A stretch of 34,456 nt of DNA from a virus, in IMG/VR virus record IMGVR_UViG_3300025294_000211, positions 1 through 34,456 of that record. One strand, given 5' to 3'. Positions 12,532 through 19,814 of this stretch are shown here, one piece after another (the first letter of the stretch is position 1; the number at the start of each line of letters is the position of its first letter). The translations under genes were made by a program, and so were the position numbers. Under the pieces are notes generated by a model. The model did no database searches and was not told the DNA's origin. It worked only from the letters and a program-made list of their open reading frames with translations.

Positions 12532-12541
12532 GGGATCTTGA

Positions 12542-13102
12542 ATGGCAGCGGCAACATCGAAAAAGCGCAAACCGAAGAAGGCCGTCGAGGCCTGGCAGCC
12601 GAAGCAGAAAATCGCCTCGGTGTATGTCGACAACCCGTACTATTCCCGTTCCCATGACGGCGAGGGTGCAAACCCGATCAAGATCAAAGCACAGGTGAAT
12701 GTCCGGGAAAGTGCCATCGCTACGCTTTCATCACGGAAGCTGATCAACGAGGCGCAGGTTATGGCGGCCGATCGATTCCGCGGTTTCTATGAGGCGATGG
12801 GCGGTGCAGGGGCGGGATCATTCGATTACAGCCGTGAACCGGTCGACGGCGGCGGCGCCCGCGAGGCGCTCTCGGAGCGCCAGTTGCGGGCAGCGCTGGA
12901 ATTGAAGCTGGCAAAGCAGATCCTGGGCAATCGCGCCTACGACATCATGAGTAAGGTCGCAGGGCAGGGCTATGCCATCCAAGAGCTCGCTTCCACTCAG
13001 AGGGAGCGCACGACCCTGACAGATTATCTAAAGGATGGCTTGGACGAATTGGCCCGCTGCTGGGGCTTTGAAAACAAAGGCACGAAGCGGAAAATTGCCT
13101 GA
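12542..13102 (+). CDS. DUF6456-like phage protein (186 aa)
   Basis: The 186-residue protein opens with a lysine-rich, likely DNA-binding segment (KKRKPKKAVEAWQPKQK). Its second half resembles DUF6456: AADRFRGFYEAMGGAGAGSFDYSRE, then a helix with ALELKLAKQILGNRAYDIMSKV, then ERTTLTDYLKDGLDELARCWGF. The family, of unknown function, occurs in alphaproteobacterial regulators and prophages. The gene is the last of the rightward early operon, with a strong terminator 75 bp downstream. ATG at 12542 has AGGGGA about 6-8 nt upstream. Confidence 0.75.
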   Translation: MAAATSKKRKPKKAVEAWQPKQKIASVYVDNPYYSRSHDGEGANPIKIKAQVNVRESAIATLSSRKLINEAQVMAADRFRGFYEAMGGAGAGSFDYSREPVDGGGAREALSERQLRAALELKLAKQILGNRAYDIMSKVAGQGYAIQELASTQRERTTLTDYLKDGLDELARCWGFENKGTKRKIA

Positions 13103-13113
13103 TATGCTGTTGC

Positions 13114-13127
13114 TCCGCTTAAGCGGA
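13114..13127. repeat. 14-bp perfect palindrome
   Basis: TCCGCTTAAGCGGA is a perfect palindrome, 12 bp after the DUF6456-like stop. It is followed by an inverted TATAG/CTATA pair (13132-13148). It may be an operator for a downstream regulator or a site of no function. Confidence 0.45.
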
Positions 13128-13176
13128 AACGTTATAGAGAAACTATAGTGGTGAGTTGTGAAAATAGCTCGCCGTC

Positions 13177-13202
13177 AAAGCCGCCCCTGAGGCGGCTTTT
13201 TT
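13177..13202 (+). terminator. Intrinsic terminator of the right early operon
   Basis: AAAGCCGCC, CCTGA and GGCGGC followed by six T residues is a classic intrinsic terminator. It lies 75 nt after the DUF6456-like gene and marks the end of the early region before the accessory block. Confidence 0.88.
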
Positions 13203-13252
13203 CGTTCTAGCAGCAGCGGCCAGCAGTGTTTTAGGCGTCGGCCTCCGACTGA

Positions 13253-13302
13253 GGGTAAAGTTTTACCCACATACTTGATCCAGGTCTGGGAGCATTTATG
13301 TA
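13253..13302 (+). promoter_or_regulatory. Palindrome and weak promoter before the lipoprotein gene
   Basis: A perfect 16-bp palindrome, GGGTAAAGTTTTACCC, occupies 13253-13268. It is followed by a possible promoter, TTGATC (13275-13280) and TATGTA (13297-13302) with 16 bp between. Transcription would start near 13309, before the TTG start at 13336. The palindrome could be an operator. The promoter match is poor. Confidence 0.35.
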
Positions 13303-13335
13303 GGCGTCCAACAAGGTCTAGATCACGGGTGTGTC

Positions 13336-13662
13336 TTGAAAATCGTTCCTAGAGTTGCGCTTGCCGTCGCCGCGCTTTTCCTGTTCTCGTCTTGCAGTGA
13401 GACCGGATCGCCCCAAACGACAAGGACCGCATCCGCAGTTCAGACCACGGCGAAAGCCAAGCCTGCTCCGACGCCAAAGATGAGCCGAAAGCAAAGAACC
13501 GCGGCCGAAGCCGAGGCAAAGGCGCGCTCTGACGCGCGCAGCCCTCGGCAATGTAAGACTCCAAAGCAGACATGCAGCCATGGCGCGGGGCCAGCAGGCG
13601 AAGAGTGCTCATGCTGGTCGACCACCGGCGCTCCTGACGTCGGCCTAACAATCAAGCGATGA
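13336..13662 (+). CDS. Small prophage lipoprotein with Cys-rich end (108 aa)
   Basis: The 108-residue protein has a signal peptide with lipobox LFSSC (KIVPRVALAVAALFLFSSCS; Cys20). A disordered lysine/alanine-rich region follows, then a cysteine-rich end (CKTPKQTCSHGAGPAGEECSC, about 74-94). A pattern of that kind recurs in rhizobial small lipoproteins. The start is TTG at 13336; no ATG or GTG is in frame upstream and the ribosome-binding site is weak, so the exact start is uncertain. A hairpin lies directly downstream. It lies in the accessory block and has its own upstream promoter-like sequence, so it may be expressed in the lysogen and act at the cell envelope. Confidence 0.65.
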   Translation: MKIVPRVALAVAALFLFSSCSETGSPQTTRTASAVQTTAKAKPAPTPKMSRKQRTAAEAEAKARSDARSPRQCKTPKQTCSHGAGPAGEECSCWSTTGAPDVGLTIKR

Positions 13663-13667
13663 GCCGC

Positions 13668-13709
13668 GCGACCACCCAATGACCGCCGTCTATGCGGTAG
13701 GGTGGTCGC
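13668..13709. terminator. Hairpin after the lipoprotein gene
   Basis: GCGACCACCC (13668-13677) and GGGTGGTCGC (13700-13709) form a perfect 10-bp stem, with an inner ACCGC/GCGGT pair. It lies directly after the lipoprotein stop and 60 bp before the 3' end of the convergent XRE gene, so it could terminate both. No T-run follows on the plus strand. Confidence 0.45.
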
Positions 13710-13768
13710 CTTCAACCTCATAGAGGGAATACACTCGGCGCATAGGAGAAATGCGCCGGAAATCCTGA

Positions 13769-14041
13769 CTACTCTCCCGAGCCAGCTTCATTATGCATCT
13801 TCGCCGTTGCGCGGATGAAATCGTTCACAGGCATCGGAATGATGGCTTCCTCTGGGTACAAGGTTTGCAGTTGGACGAGCGCCATGCGAGCGGCCTGGAG
13901 GTGAACCGGCCGGATTGTCGACTTCCCACTCTCCAAGTCCTGGTATGTGCGGAAGGGGACGCCCATAGCAGCGGCAAACTCGGCTTGGGTCATGTTGGCG
14001 TATTGCCTCAGTATCCAGAGGCCGTTCAAGGGGCGTTCCAT
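13769..14041 (-). CDS. XRE-family transcription regulator (90 aa)
   Basis: This 90-residue protein has a Cro/C1-type HTH at about residues 8-40: LWILRQYANMTQAEFAAAMG, then VPFRTYQDLESGKST. The remainder is a helical tail (about 45-90), probably for dimerisation. The ATG at 14039-14041 is preceded by GGAG at good spacing. Upstream on its strand is a hairpin-rich stretch, then a promoter with a 15-bp dyad in its spacer and a second copy 32 bp away (14232 and 14264), which suggests autoregulation. It lies alone in the accessory block. It is a second regulator besides the LexA-like repressor. Confidence 0.88.
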   Translation of the reverse strand: MERPLNGLWILRQYANMTQAEFAAAMGVPFRTYQDLESGKSTIRPVHLQAARMALVQLQTLYPEEAIIPMPVNDFIRATAKMHNEAGSGE

Positions 14042-14072
14042 TGATGTCGCTCCACTAGTTTGCTACATTCTG

Positions 14073-14219
14073 GGGAACCGGAGAGAAGTGCTAGTTCCCT
14101 CCGGCCCCCGGTTTACCGGCTAATGGAGATTGTCAGTCTCCACTTGCCAATCCGGACTTGGAAGCTGAGCTTTAGGCTCATGGGTTGCTCCTTGTCCTGC
14201 CGAAGCGGGATTGCTTCGG
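14073..14219 (-). ncRNA. Hairpin-rich untranslated leader of the XRE gene or a separate RNA
   Basis: This stretch is not coding in any convincing way. It contains consecutive short perfect hairpins: GGGAAC/GTTCCC (14073-14099), CCGG/CCGG (14108-14119), TGGAGA/TCTCCA (14124-14142), CCAA/TTGG (14147-14161), TGAGC/GCTCA (14166-14180) and CCGAAGC/GCTTCGG (14200-14219). The first overlaps a CCGGAG/CTCCGG pair in a knot-like way. Transcription from the promoter at 14227-14255 (minus) would place it as a leader of about 180 nt. It could also be an independent small RNA. No known family is recognised. Confidence 0.4.
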
Positions 14220-14226
14220 TAAGAGT

Positions 14227-14255
14227 GTTATGCACGAAAACCGTGCTTTACGCAA
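14227..14255 (-). promoter_or_regulatory. Candidate promoter of the XRE gene
   Basis: On the minus strand, TTGCGT (14250-14255) and CATAAC (14227-14232) are 17 bp apart. The spacer contains exactly the 15-bp dyad at 14232-14246. Transcription would start near 14220. The arrangement suits an autorepressed gene. Confidence 0.5.
14232..14246. promoter_or_regulatory. 15-bp dyad operator, copy 1
   Basis: GCACGAAAACCGTGC is a dyad of GCACG/CGTGC around a 5-bp centre. Copy 2 at 14264 is in the same orientation, 32 bp away, close to three helical turns, so two dimers could bind on one face. It sits in the spacer of the candidate XRE promoter. Confidence 0.65.
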
Positions 14256-14263
14256 CAGGAAAA

Positions 14264-14278
14264 GCACGAAAACCGTGT
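14264..14278. promoter_or_regulatory. 15-bp dyad operator, copy 2
   Basis: GCACGAAAACCGTGT matches copy 1 at 14 of 15 positions, in the same orientation. It lies just upstream of the candidate -35 (minus strand) and next to the bidirectional terminator. Confidence 0.6.
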
Positions 14279-14284
14279 AAAAAT

Positions 14285-14317
14285 AAAGCCGCCCGATTTG
14301 TCACCGGGCGGCTTTTT
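14285..14317. terminator. Bidirectional intrinsic terminator
   Basis: AAAGCCGCCCG (14285-14295) and CGGGCGGCTTT (14305-14315) pair perfectly around a 9-nt loop, with T-runs on both strands. It lies 26 bp after the DUF2158-like stop on the minus strand and would stop plus-strand transcripts too. It isolates the DUF2158-like gene from the XRE regulatory region. Confidence 0.85.
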
Positions 14318-14342
14318 CATTTGCGGTTTGTTCCTTGCGGGC

Positions 14343-14522
14343 TCAACTGTTGTTCACGGGCTCCAGCATCTCAGGCCGGAACGACTGAAATTTCGGCTCG
14401 AAGTTGCCTTCGTGTCTGTTGAACCAGTGGCACTCGCATTTGTTCTGGTCAGTGATGTAGCCGACCGTCATAGCCGGTCCGCCGGACTTGAGCCGCACGG
14501 TATCGCCGATCTTATAGGACAT
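14343..14522 (-). CDS. DUF2158-like small protein (59 aa)
   Basis: This 59-residue protein, MSYKIGDTVRLKSGGPAMTV..., matches the YodC/DUF2158 family, of unknown function, which starts with 'f..GD.VrLKSGGP.MTV' and has a conserved cysteine and tryptophan (KCECHWF). The family is small and widespread in proteobacteria and their phages. ATG at 14520-14522 has GGAG about 7 nt upstream; a longer frame to 14603 is not needed. The terminator at 14285-14317 follows. It is transcribed against the late genes from upstream of the terminase. Confidence 0.9.
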   Translation of the reverse strand: MSYKIGDTVRLKSGGPAMTVGYITDQNKCECHWFNRHEGNFEPKFQSFRPEMLEPVNNS

Positions 14523-14563
14523 TCTGAACTCCAATTTAGATTGCAGGGGCAGCAAAGGGTTTT

Positions 14564-14576
14564 CGACTTTGAGTCG
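14564..14576. repeat. 13-bp dyad upstream of the terminase
   Basis: CGACT, TTG and AGTCG form a perfect dyad 42 bp before the terminase small-subunit ATG and upstream of the DUF2158-like gene. It might be a regulatory site for the late region. No clear late promoter is seen between 14523 and 14617. Confidence 0.35.
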
Positions 14577-14617
14577 CAAGCTCATTCCGTGTTTGTTCCA
14601 CAATCCACAGGTGCCCC

Positions 14618-15169
14618 ATGTCGGATGACAACAAGCCAGAGACCGTAGGGCGGCCGAGCAGCTTCTCCGATGAGCTGGCTGCCGCCATCTGCGAACGCAT
14701 CTCCAACGGGGAGAGCCTTCGCGCGATCTGCGAGAATGACGATTTCCCTTCGAAGTCCACCGTCTTCAAGTGGTTGAGTGAGAACGAGGTCTTTTCGGAC
14801 CAATACGCCCGCGCACGCGAGGCCCAGGCTGACGCAATCTTTGACGACATCCTTTCGATCGCCGACGACGGCCGCAACGACTGGATGGAGAAATTCGACA
14901 GCGAGGGCGAAAGCATTGGCTGGCGCGAGAACGGGGAAGCGGTCAGGCGCTCACAGCTACGCATCGAGGCCCGCAAGTGGATGGCGGGTAAGCTGCGCCC
15001 GAAGAAATACGGCGAGAAGCTCGATCTGAACGTGTCGGGCAGCCTCGAAACGATGCCCGAGGAAAAGTTGAATGCTCGAATCGCTCAGCTACTCGGAAAA
15101 GCAGGAGTTGGTGGCGCTACTGGCGGAACAGGATCGTCGGCACCGCCAGAACCGGCTGGCGACGTATAG
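14618..15169 (+). CDS. terS: Terminase small subunit
   Basis: The 183-residue protein fits a phage terminase small subunit, which recognises the packaging site and regulates the large subunit. The N-terminal half is an HTH-type domain (ELAAAICERISNGESLRAIC, then SKSTVFKWLSENEVFSDQYA), followed by a helical block with RIEARKWMAGKLRPKKYGEK, typical of Terminase_2-like/TerS proteins, and a Gly/Ala/Pro-rich tail that contacts the large subunit in related phages. Its 3' end overlaps the large-subunit gene by 98 nt in another frame. The ribosome-binding site before ATG 14618 is weak. Headful packaging, as in P22-like phages, is inferred. Confidence 0.88.
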   Translation: MSDDNKPETVGRPSSFSDELAAAICERISNGESLRAICENDDFPSKSTVFKWLSENEVFSDQYARAREAQADAIFDDILSIADDGRNDWMEKFDSEGESIGWRENGEAVRRSQLRIEARKWMAGKLRPKKYGEKLDLNVSGSLETMPEEKLNARIAQLLGKAGVGGATGGTGSSAPPEPAGDV

Positions 15170-16490
15170 GCCATATCGGAAGCAGATTGAGTTCCACAAA
15201 GCAGGCGCTGCTTACCGGGAGCGCCTGTTTATGGCGGGTAACCAGCTCGGCAAGACGCTGTCTGGTGCGGCGGAAGCGGCAATGCACCTCAGCGGGAACT
15301 ATCCGGATTGGTGGGACGGGCGGCGCTGGGATCGGCCAGTGACGATGATGGCCGGTTCCGAATCCTACGAGCTGACCCGCGACGGCGTGCAGCGCCTTCT
15401 GATCGGTCCGCCGCTCAACGAAGAGGATTGGGGCACTGGCTATATTCCGAAGGCCGCTATTCTGGAAACCACGCGTCGCAGCGGTGTGTCTGGCGCGCTC
15501 GATAGCGTCACGGTTCGGCATGCATCGGGCGGAGCATCGACGCTCTTGCTCAAAGGTTATGACCAGGGCCGCAGCAAATGGCAGGCAAACACCGTCGATT
15601 ACGTCTGGTTCGACGAGGAACCGCCCGAGGATGTCTATCTAGAGGGCATCACGCGCACCAATGCGACCGGCGGCTCGGTGGCCGTCACGTTCACGCCTCT
15701 CAAGGGCATGAGTACGGTTGTCGCGAGGTTCATCATGCCGGGTGCTGACGAGGGCGCCCAATACCGCACCGTCATCACGATGACGATCGACGACGCGGAG
15801 CATTACAGCCCGGAGGAGCGGGCTCGCATCATCGCCAGCTATCCGGTGCACGAGAAGGAAGCGCGCACCAAGGGTGTGCCGTCGCTCGGTTCCGGTCGCA
15901 TCTTCCCGGTATCGGAGGAGAGCATCACTGTCGCGCCGTTCGAGATCCCGAAGCATTGGGTCCAGATCGGCGGCCTAGATTTCGGGTGGGATCACCCATT
16001 CGGCGCCGCCGGCTGTGCCTGGGACCGCGATGCCGACGTGTTCTATGTGACGAAGGTCTACCGGGAGCGCGAGGCGACGCCGATCATTCATTCGGCAGCG
16101 CTGAAGCCTTGGGGCGACTGGCTGCCGTGGTCATGGCCTCACGACGGTTTGCAGCACGACAAGGGCAGCGGCGAGCAACTGGCGGCACAGTATCGGACCC
16201 AGGGCCTCAAGATGTTGCCGGAGCGCGCCACCTTCGACGACGGGACGAACGGTGTCGAGGCCGGCCTCTCGGACATGCTGCAGCGAATGCAGACGGGCCG
16301 CTTCAAGGTGTTTTCCACCTGTGGCGAGTTCTTCGAAGAGTTCCGGCTCTACCACCGGAAAGACGGGAAAATAGTGAAAGAGCGCGACGACGTGATTTCA
16401 GCGTCTCGCTACGCGCTGATGATGAAGCGCTTTGCCAAGGTGAAACCCTCGAACACCGCCTGGGCGTTTACCGATCGGAAGGTTGTTTGA
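15072..16490 (+). CDS. terL: Terminase large subunit
   Basis: The 472-residue ATPase/nuclease packages DNA into the procapsid. Walker A is AGNQLGKT (residues 55-62), Walker B is YVWFDEE (Asp181, catalytic Glu182), and the coupling motif lies near VTFTPLKG. The nuclease domain has the first acid in GGLDFGWD (Asp303) and a later pair in KERDDVISA (Asp439/440). It resembles large terminases of P22-like short-tailed phages. The start at 15072 has GAGGAAAA about 6 nt upstream and lies inside the small-subunit gene, an overlap of 98 nt in a different frame. Upstream alternatives are not in frame. The stop overlaps the portal ATG. Confidence 0.95.
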   Translation: MLESLSYSEKQELVALLAEQDRRHRQNRLATYRPYRKQIEFHKAGAAYRERLFMAGNQLGKTLSGAAEAAMHLSGNYPDWWDGRRWDRPVTMMAGSESYELTRDGVQRLLIGPPLNEEDWGTGYIPKAAILETTRRSGVSGALDSVTVRHASGGASTLLLKGYDQGRSKWQANTVDYVWFDEEPPEDVYLEGITRTNATGGSVAVTFTPLKGMSTVVARFIMPGADEGAQYRTVITMTIDDAEHYSPEERARIIASYPVHEKEARTKGVPSLGSGRIFPVSEESITVAPFEIPKHWVQIGGLDFGWDHPFGAAGCAWDRDADVFYVTKVYREREATPIIHSAALKPWGDWLPWSWPHDGLQHDKGSGEQLAAQYRTQGLKMLPERATFDDGTNGVEAGLSDMLQRMQTGRFKVFSTCGEFFEEFRLYHRKDGKIVKERDDVISASRYALMMKRFAKVKPSNTAWAFTDRKVV

Positions 16491-18547
16491 TGGCCGCACT
16501 GACGAACGGACAGGTCGCCTCGCAGGTGACGCAACTGGTGAAGGATTGCGAGAGCTTCCGCGACCAGTTGTCGGGCGACCGCATCAAGGCGATGGAGTAT
16601 TACGACGGCGTCATGAAAGACGTGCCGGCCGATGCGAACCGGTCGAAAGTCGTCTCGCGCGATGTCCGTGCCGCGATCAAGAAGGTATTGCCGTCGCTGA
16701 TCCGGACCATCCTCGGCAACGACAAGGTCGTCGAATACGAGCCGGTCAACCAGGGCGACGAAGCCGGCGCCGAGCAGGCAACCGATTACATCAACTACAT
16801 CATCTTCCCGGAAAGCGATGGATACGACGCGGTGCAGGACGCTGCACACGATGCGCTGAAGTTGCGCAACGGCGTCATTCGGTGGTGGTACGACAAGAAG
16901 CGTATCGTCGAGGTCTCGCGACACACCGGCCTTGATGAGGCCGCGATGGTGCAGCTCGTCGCCGACGACGCGGTCGAGGTTCTAGAACAGGCGCAGTCGG
17001 TTGCTACGATCGAGACTGAACAAGGCCCGCAACAGATTCCCGTCTACGATCTGAAAATCCGGCGCGTGATCGAGAAGGGCTGCACCAGGCTTGCCGCGGT
17101 ACCGCTTGAGGAGTTCCTTATTCATCCCGACGCGATGTCGATCGACGACAGCCTTTGCACCGGCATCAGCATGAAGATGCGGCGGTCCGACCTGGTCGCG
17201 ATGGGCTATGACCGTGAGGTGGTCGACGATCTGCCGGCGACGACGAAGGACAACGAGAAGGAAACCGAGGAGTTCGCGCGCCGTCGTGATGTTGTCGACG
17301 CCGACGACCAGGCCGACAAGGCTTCTCAGGAGGTCGATTACTACGAGCTTTATGTTCGTATCGACGCCGACGACGACGGAATCGCCGAGCTGCGCCGCAT
17401 GGTCTTTGCGGGCGGTACCGCCGAGAAGAACCTCCTCGAAAACGAGGAATGGGACGAGGTTCCATTTGCCGACCTGATCACCGAGCGCCGGCCGCATCAG
17501 CGAGAAGGCAACTCGATCACCGACGACATGGCGGAGATCCAGCGCATCAAGACGGTGTTGCTGCGCCAGACGCTCGATAACCTGTACTGGCAGAACAACC
17601 TGCAGCCGATCGTGCAGGAAGGCACCATCGAGAACCCCGAGGCGGTGCTTAACCCGAAGTTCGGTCAGCCGATCCGCGTTGGGCAGGGAACGGACGTCCG
17701 CGCCGCAGTCGGTTACACGTCGGTTCCCCTGGTCGCTGACAAGTCGTTTGCCATGCTTGGCTACCTCGACCAGGAGGCGACCGACCGTACCGGCATTTCC
17801 GAGGCATCGAGCGGCATGGCGCCGGATGCGCTGCAGAACATGACCGCGAAGGCCTCCGCGATGGTCGAGGCCGCCGGCATCGGTCAGACCGAACTGATGG
17901 TTCGCACCTTCGCGCAGGGCCTGAAGCGCGTTTTTCAGGGCCTCCTGAAGCTCACCATCAAGCACCAGGATCAGCCGCGCACCGTGCGTCTCCGCGGGGA
18001 GTGGGTCACTTTCGACCCTCGTCACTGGAATGCAGGCATGGACGCTTCGGTCAACACCGGTCTCGGCGCTGGAACGCGTGAGCGCGACATGATGATGGTG
18101 CAGATGATCCAGCAGTTGCAGGAGAAGCTGCTCGCCTCGCTCGGGCCAGTCAACAACCCATATGTGACGCCCGATAACCTCTATAACTCGATCGCGAAGA
18201 CGGTCGAGGCTGCCGGCCTGAAGTCTCCGGACCTGTATTTCACGAAGCCAGACCAGGAAGAGCTTCAGAAGCGCATGGAAGCCGATGCTGCCAAGCCGGA
18301 TCCGGAAATGCAAAAGGTCCAGGCGCAGGCGCAGGCCGACATGCAAAAGGCACAGCTGCAAGCCGAAACCGACCGGATGAAGCTTGAGGCACAGACCCGT
18401 GTCGACATGGCGAAAATCGAGGCCGAGACCGAGCTAAAGCGCTACCAGATCGACCAGGAAATCGAGCTGAAGCGCCAACAGGCAGTTGCTCAAACGATGA
18501 TTGGGCAGCGCGTGCCGCAAACCCAGATCGGAGGGCAACCAGGATGA
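16490..18547 (+). CDS. P22-type portal protein
   Basis: The 685-residue portal forms the dodecameric ring at the capsid vertex through which DNA enters. The protein matches the P22 portal family: a short N-terminal helix, KVVSRDVRAAIKKVLPSLIR, then LKLRNGVIRWWYDKK, a clip/wing region with GNSITDDMAEIQRIKTVLLR, and DRTGISEASSGMAPDALQNM. A long C-terminal coiled coil (about 590-670, lysine- and glutamine-rich) suggests a barrel like that of P22. Length is close to P22 portal (725 residues). ATG at 16490 overlaps the terminase stop by one base. The next gene overlaps by 4 nt. Confidence 0.93.
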   Translation: MAALTNGQVASQVTQLVKDCESFRDQLSGDRIKAMEYYDGVMKDVPADANRSKVVSRDVRAAIKKVLPSLIRTILGNDKVVEYEPVNQGDEAGAEQATDYINYIIFPESDGYDAVQDAAHDALKLRNGVIRWWYDKKRIVEVSRHTGLDEAAMVQLVADDAVEVLEQAQSVATIETEQGPQQIPVYDLKIRRVIEKGCTRLAAVPLEEFLIHPDAMSIDDSLCTGISMKMRRSDLVAMGYDREVVDDLPATTKDNEKETEEFARRRDVVDADDQADKASQEVDYYELYVRIDADDDGIAELRRMVFAGGTAEKNLLENEEWDEVPFADLITERRPHQREGNSITDDMAEIQRIKTVLLRQTLDNLYWQNNLQPIVQEGTIENPEAVLNPKFGQPIRVGQGTDVRAAVGYTSVPLVADKSFAMLGYLDQEATDRTGISEASSGMAPDALQNMTAKASAMVEAAGIGQTELMVRTFAQGLKRVFQGLLKLTIKHQDQPRTVRLRGEWVTFDPRHWNAGMDASVNTGLGAGTRERDMMMVQMIQQLQEKLLASLGPVNNPYVTPDNLYNSIAKTVEAAGLKSPDLYFTKPDQEELQKRMEADAAKPDPEMQKVQAQAQADMQKAQLQAETDRMKLEAQTRVDMAKIEAETELKRYQIDQEIELKRQQAVAQTMIGQRVPQTQIGGQPG

Positions 18548-18783
18548 AGCCCGACGAGAAACGCGCAGCCGCTCGGGCGATGCTCGACAATCCGCTCTTC
18601 CACCACGTCATGGACGATCTGGAAGCGGCAGCAATCAACGGGTGCATCAACGCACCGATCACCGATGACGAGACCCGCGCCGCCTATGCGGCCGAAGCGC
18701 GGGCCATCAGGAAATTCCGCAGCAAGCTCAAGTTCCTCGCCGAGGAGCAAGCCAATGCTGACGGAAAGGGCGCCCCGGCATAG
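18544..18783 (+). CDS. Small head-region protein (79 aa)
   Basis: The 79-residue protein (MKPDEKRAAARAMLDNPLFH) overlaps the portal stop by 4 nt and is mostly helical. Proteins of this size between portal and scaffold occur in many short-tailed phages and have no known function. The 'ml.nPlf..v.d.le..ai.....A' pattern suggests it is conserved in related phages. It could be a scaffold-associated or packaging accessory protein. Confidence 0.75.
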   Translation: MKPDEKRAAARAMLDNPLFHHVMDDLEAAAINGCINAPITDDETRAAYAAEARAIRKFRSKLKFLAEEQANADGKGAPA

Positions 18784-18813
18784 GGCCGGGCCAAACCTTA
18801 GAGGCACCACAAC

Positions 18814-19788
18814 ATGGACGAGAGCGTCAACCTGGCCGCGGCCGGGAACGAAACCGTGCAACCCTCGACTGACATCGACAACCCGGACAATCTGAACTTC
18901 TGGGAGCCTGGCGACGACGAGAAGCAGGCCAACCCGGGACAAGGAACGGAAGGGATCGAAGGCGAGACGGGTGAGACCATCGAGAATGGTCAAGAGACCG
19001 GCGAACCCGCAGACAACGCCGAAGGCGCCGAGCCAGCCGATGCCGAGAATGGCGAGGCGGCCAACGTCGCTGACAACCAGGTCATCACCCTCAAGGGTGG
19101 CGAACAGGTGCCGTTCTCCGAGCTGAAGCTCGGGTACATGCGGGAGCGCGACTACCGACACAAAACTCAGGAGACCGCCAATAAAGGCCGAGCTCTTGAG
19201 GCCATGACAACCCGCGTGGCCAACACGGTCAAGGGTATCGCTTCCTATCTGGCAGAACGTTTGCCGCCTGAGCCGCCGCGTCAGTTGGCGTATCAGAACC
19301 CCGCCGAATACACCCGCCAGAGAGCGGCGTATGAGGACGGCCTGGCAAACATCAACCAGATCATCGAACTGGCGAACGATTCGAACACGGTTGCCGGCGA
19401 ACTCTCGTCGTCGGCAAGCGAGGAGACACTTCAAGCGGAGAGCGAAAAGCTGGCTCAGGTCTTTCCGGAGACGACGAAGGAGGAGGGGCGCAAGGCTTTC
19501 TTCGATCAGGCGTTTTCCGCAGCCCGAGAGCTTGGTTTCTCGGACACCGAGCTGAAGGGCGTTTCCGATCACCGGCTGTTCGGTCTGGCCTATTACGCCC
19601 AGATCGGCATGAAGGCAGAGCAGGCGCGGAAAAAGGCGCTGACGAAAGTCACGGCAGCCCCTCCGGCCACGCCGAATCCTCGTCCGAACGGTGTCGCGAA
19701 CCAGGAAGTTCGGAAGAACAAGGAAGCGATGCAGCGGTTGTCGAAAACCGGGTCGATCAAGGACGCACTGGCGATCGACTTCGACTAA
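18814..19788 (+). CDS. Capsid scaffolding protein
   Basis: The 324-residue protein has a highly acidic disordered start (about 1-85), the FSELKLGYMRERDYRHKTQE segment (about 107-126), which matches scaffolding proteins of SU10- and P22-like phages, and a long helical part. It ends with a basic segment (VRKNKEAMQRLSKTGSIKDA) that in scaffolds binds coat protein. It directs procapsid assembly and is later lost. The position between portal and major capsid protein supports the call. It starts 30 nt after the previous stop, and the capsid gene follows 26 nt after its end. Confidence 0.88.
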   Translation: MDESVNLAAAGNETVQPSTDIDNPDNLNFWEPGDDEKQANPGQGTEGIEGETGETIENGQETGEPADNAEGAEPADAENGEAANVADNQVITLKGGEQVPFSELKLGYMRERDYRHKTQETANKGRALEAMTTRVANTVKGIASYLAERLPPEPPRQLAYQNPAEYTRQRAAYEDGLANINQIIELANDSNTVAGELSSSASEETLQAESEKLAQVFPETTKEEGRKAFFDQAFSAARELGFSDTELKGVSDHRLFGLAYYAQIGMKAEQARKKALTKVTAAPPATPNPRPNGVANQEVRKNKEAMQRLSKTGSIKDALAIDFD

Positions 19789-19814
19789 ACCCCTGAAATC
19801 GAAGGAAAACGCAC

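Noticed and set aside
14060-14422. 120-residue plus-strand frame through the hairpin-rich leader
   Set aside because: It crosses two operators and the bidirectional terminator and has no ribosome-binding site.
16982-18361. 459-residue minus-strand frame opposite the portal gene
   Set aside because: It mirrors the codon bias of the portal gene, has no family signature and lacks a plausible ribosome-binding site; the plus strand has a clear portal.
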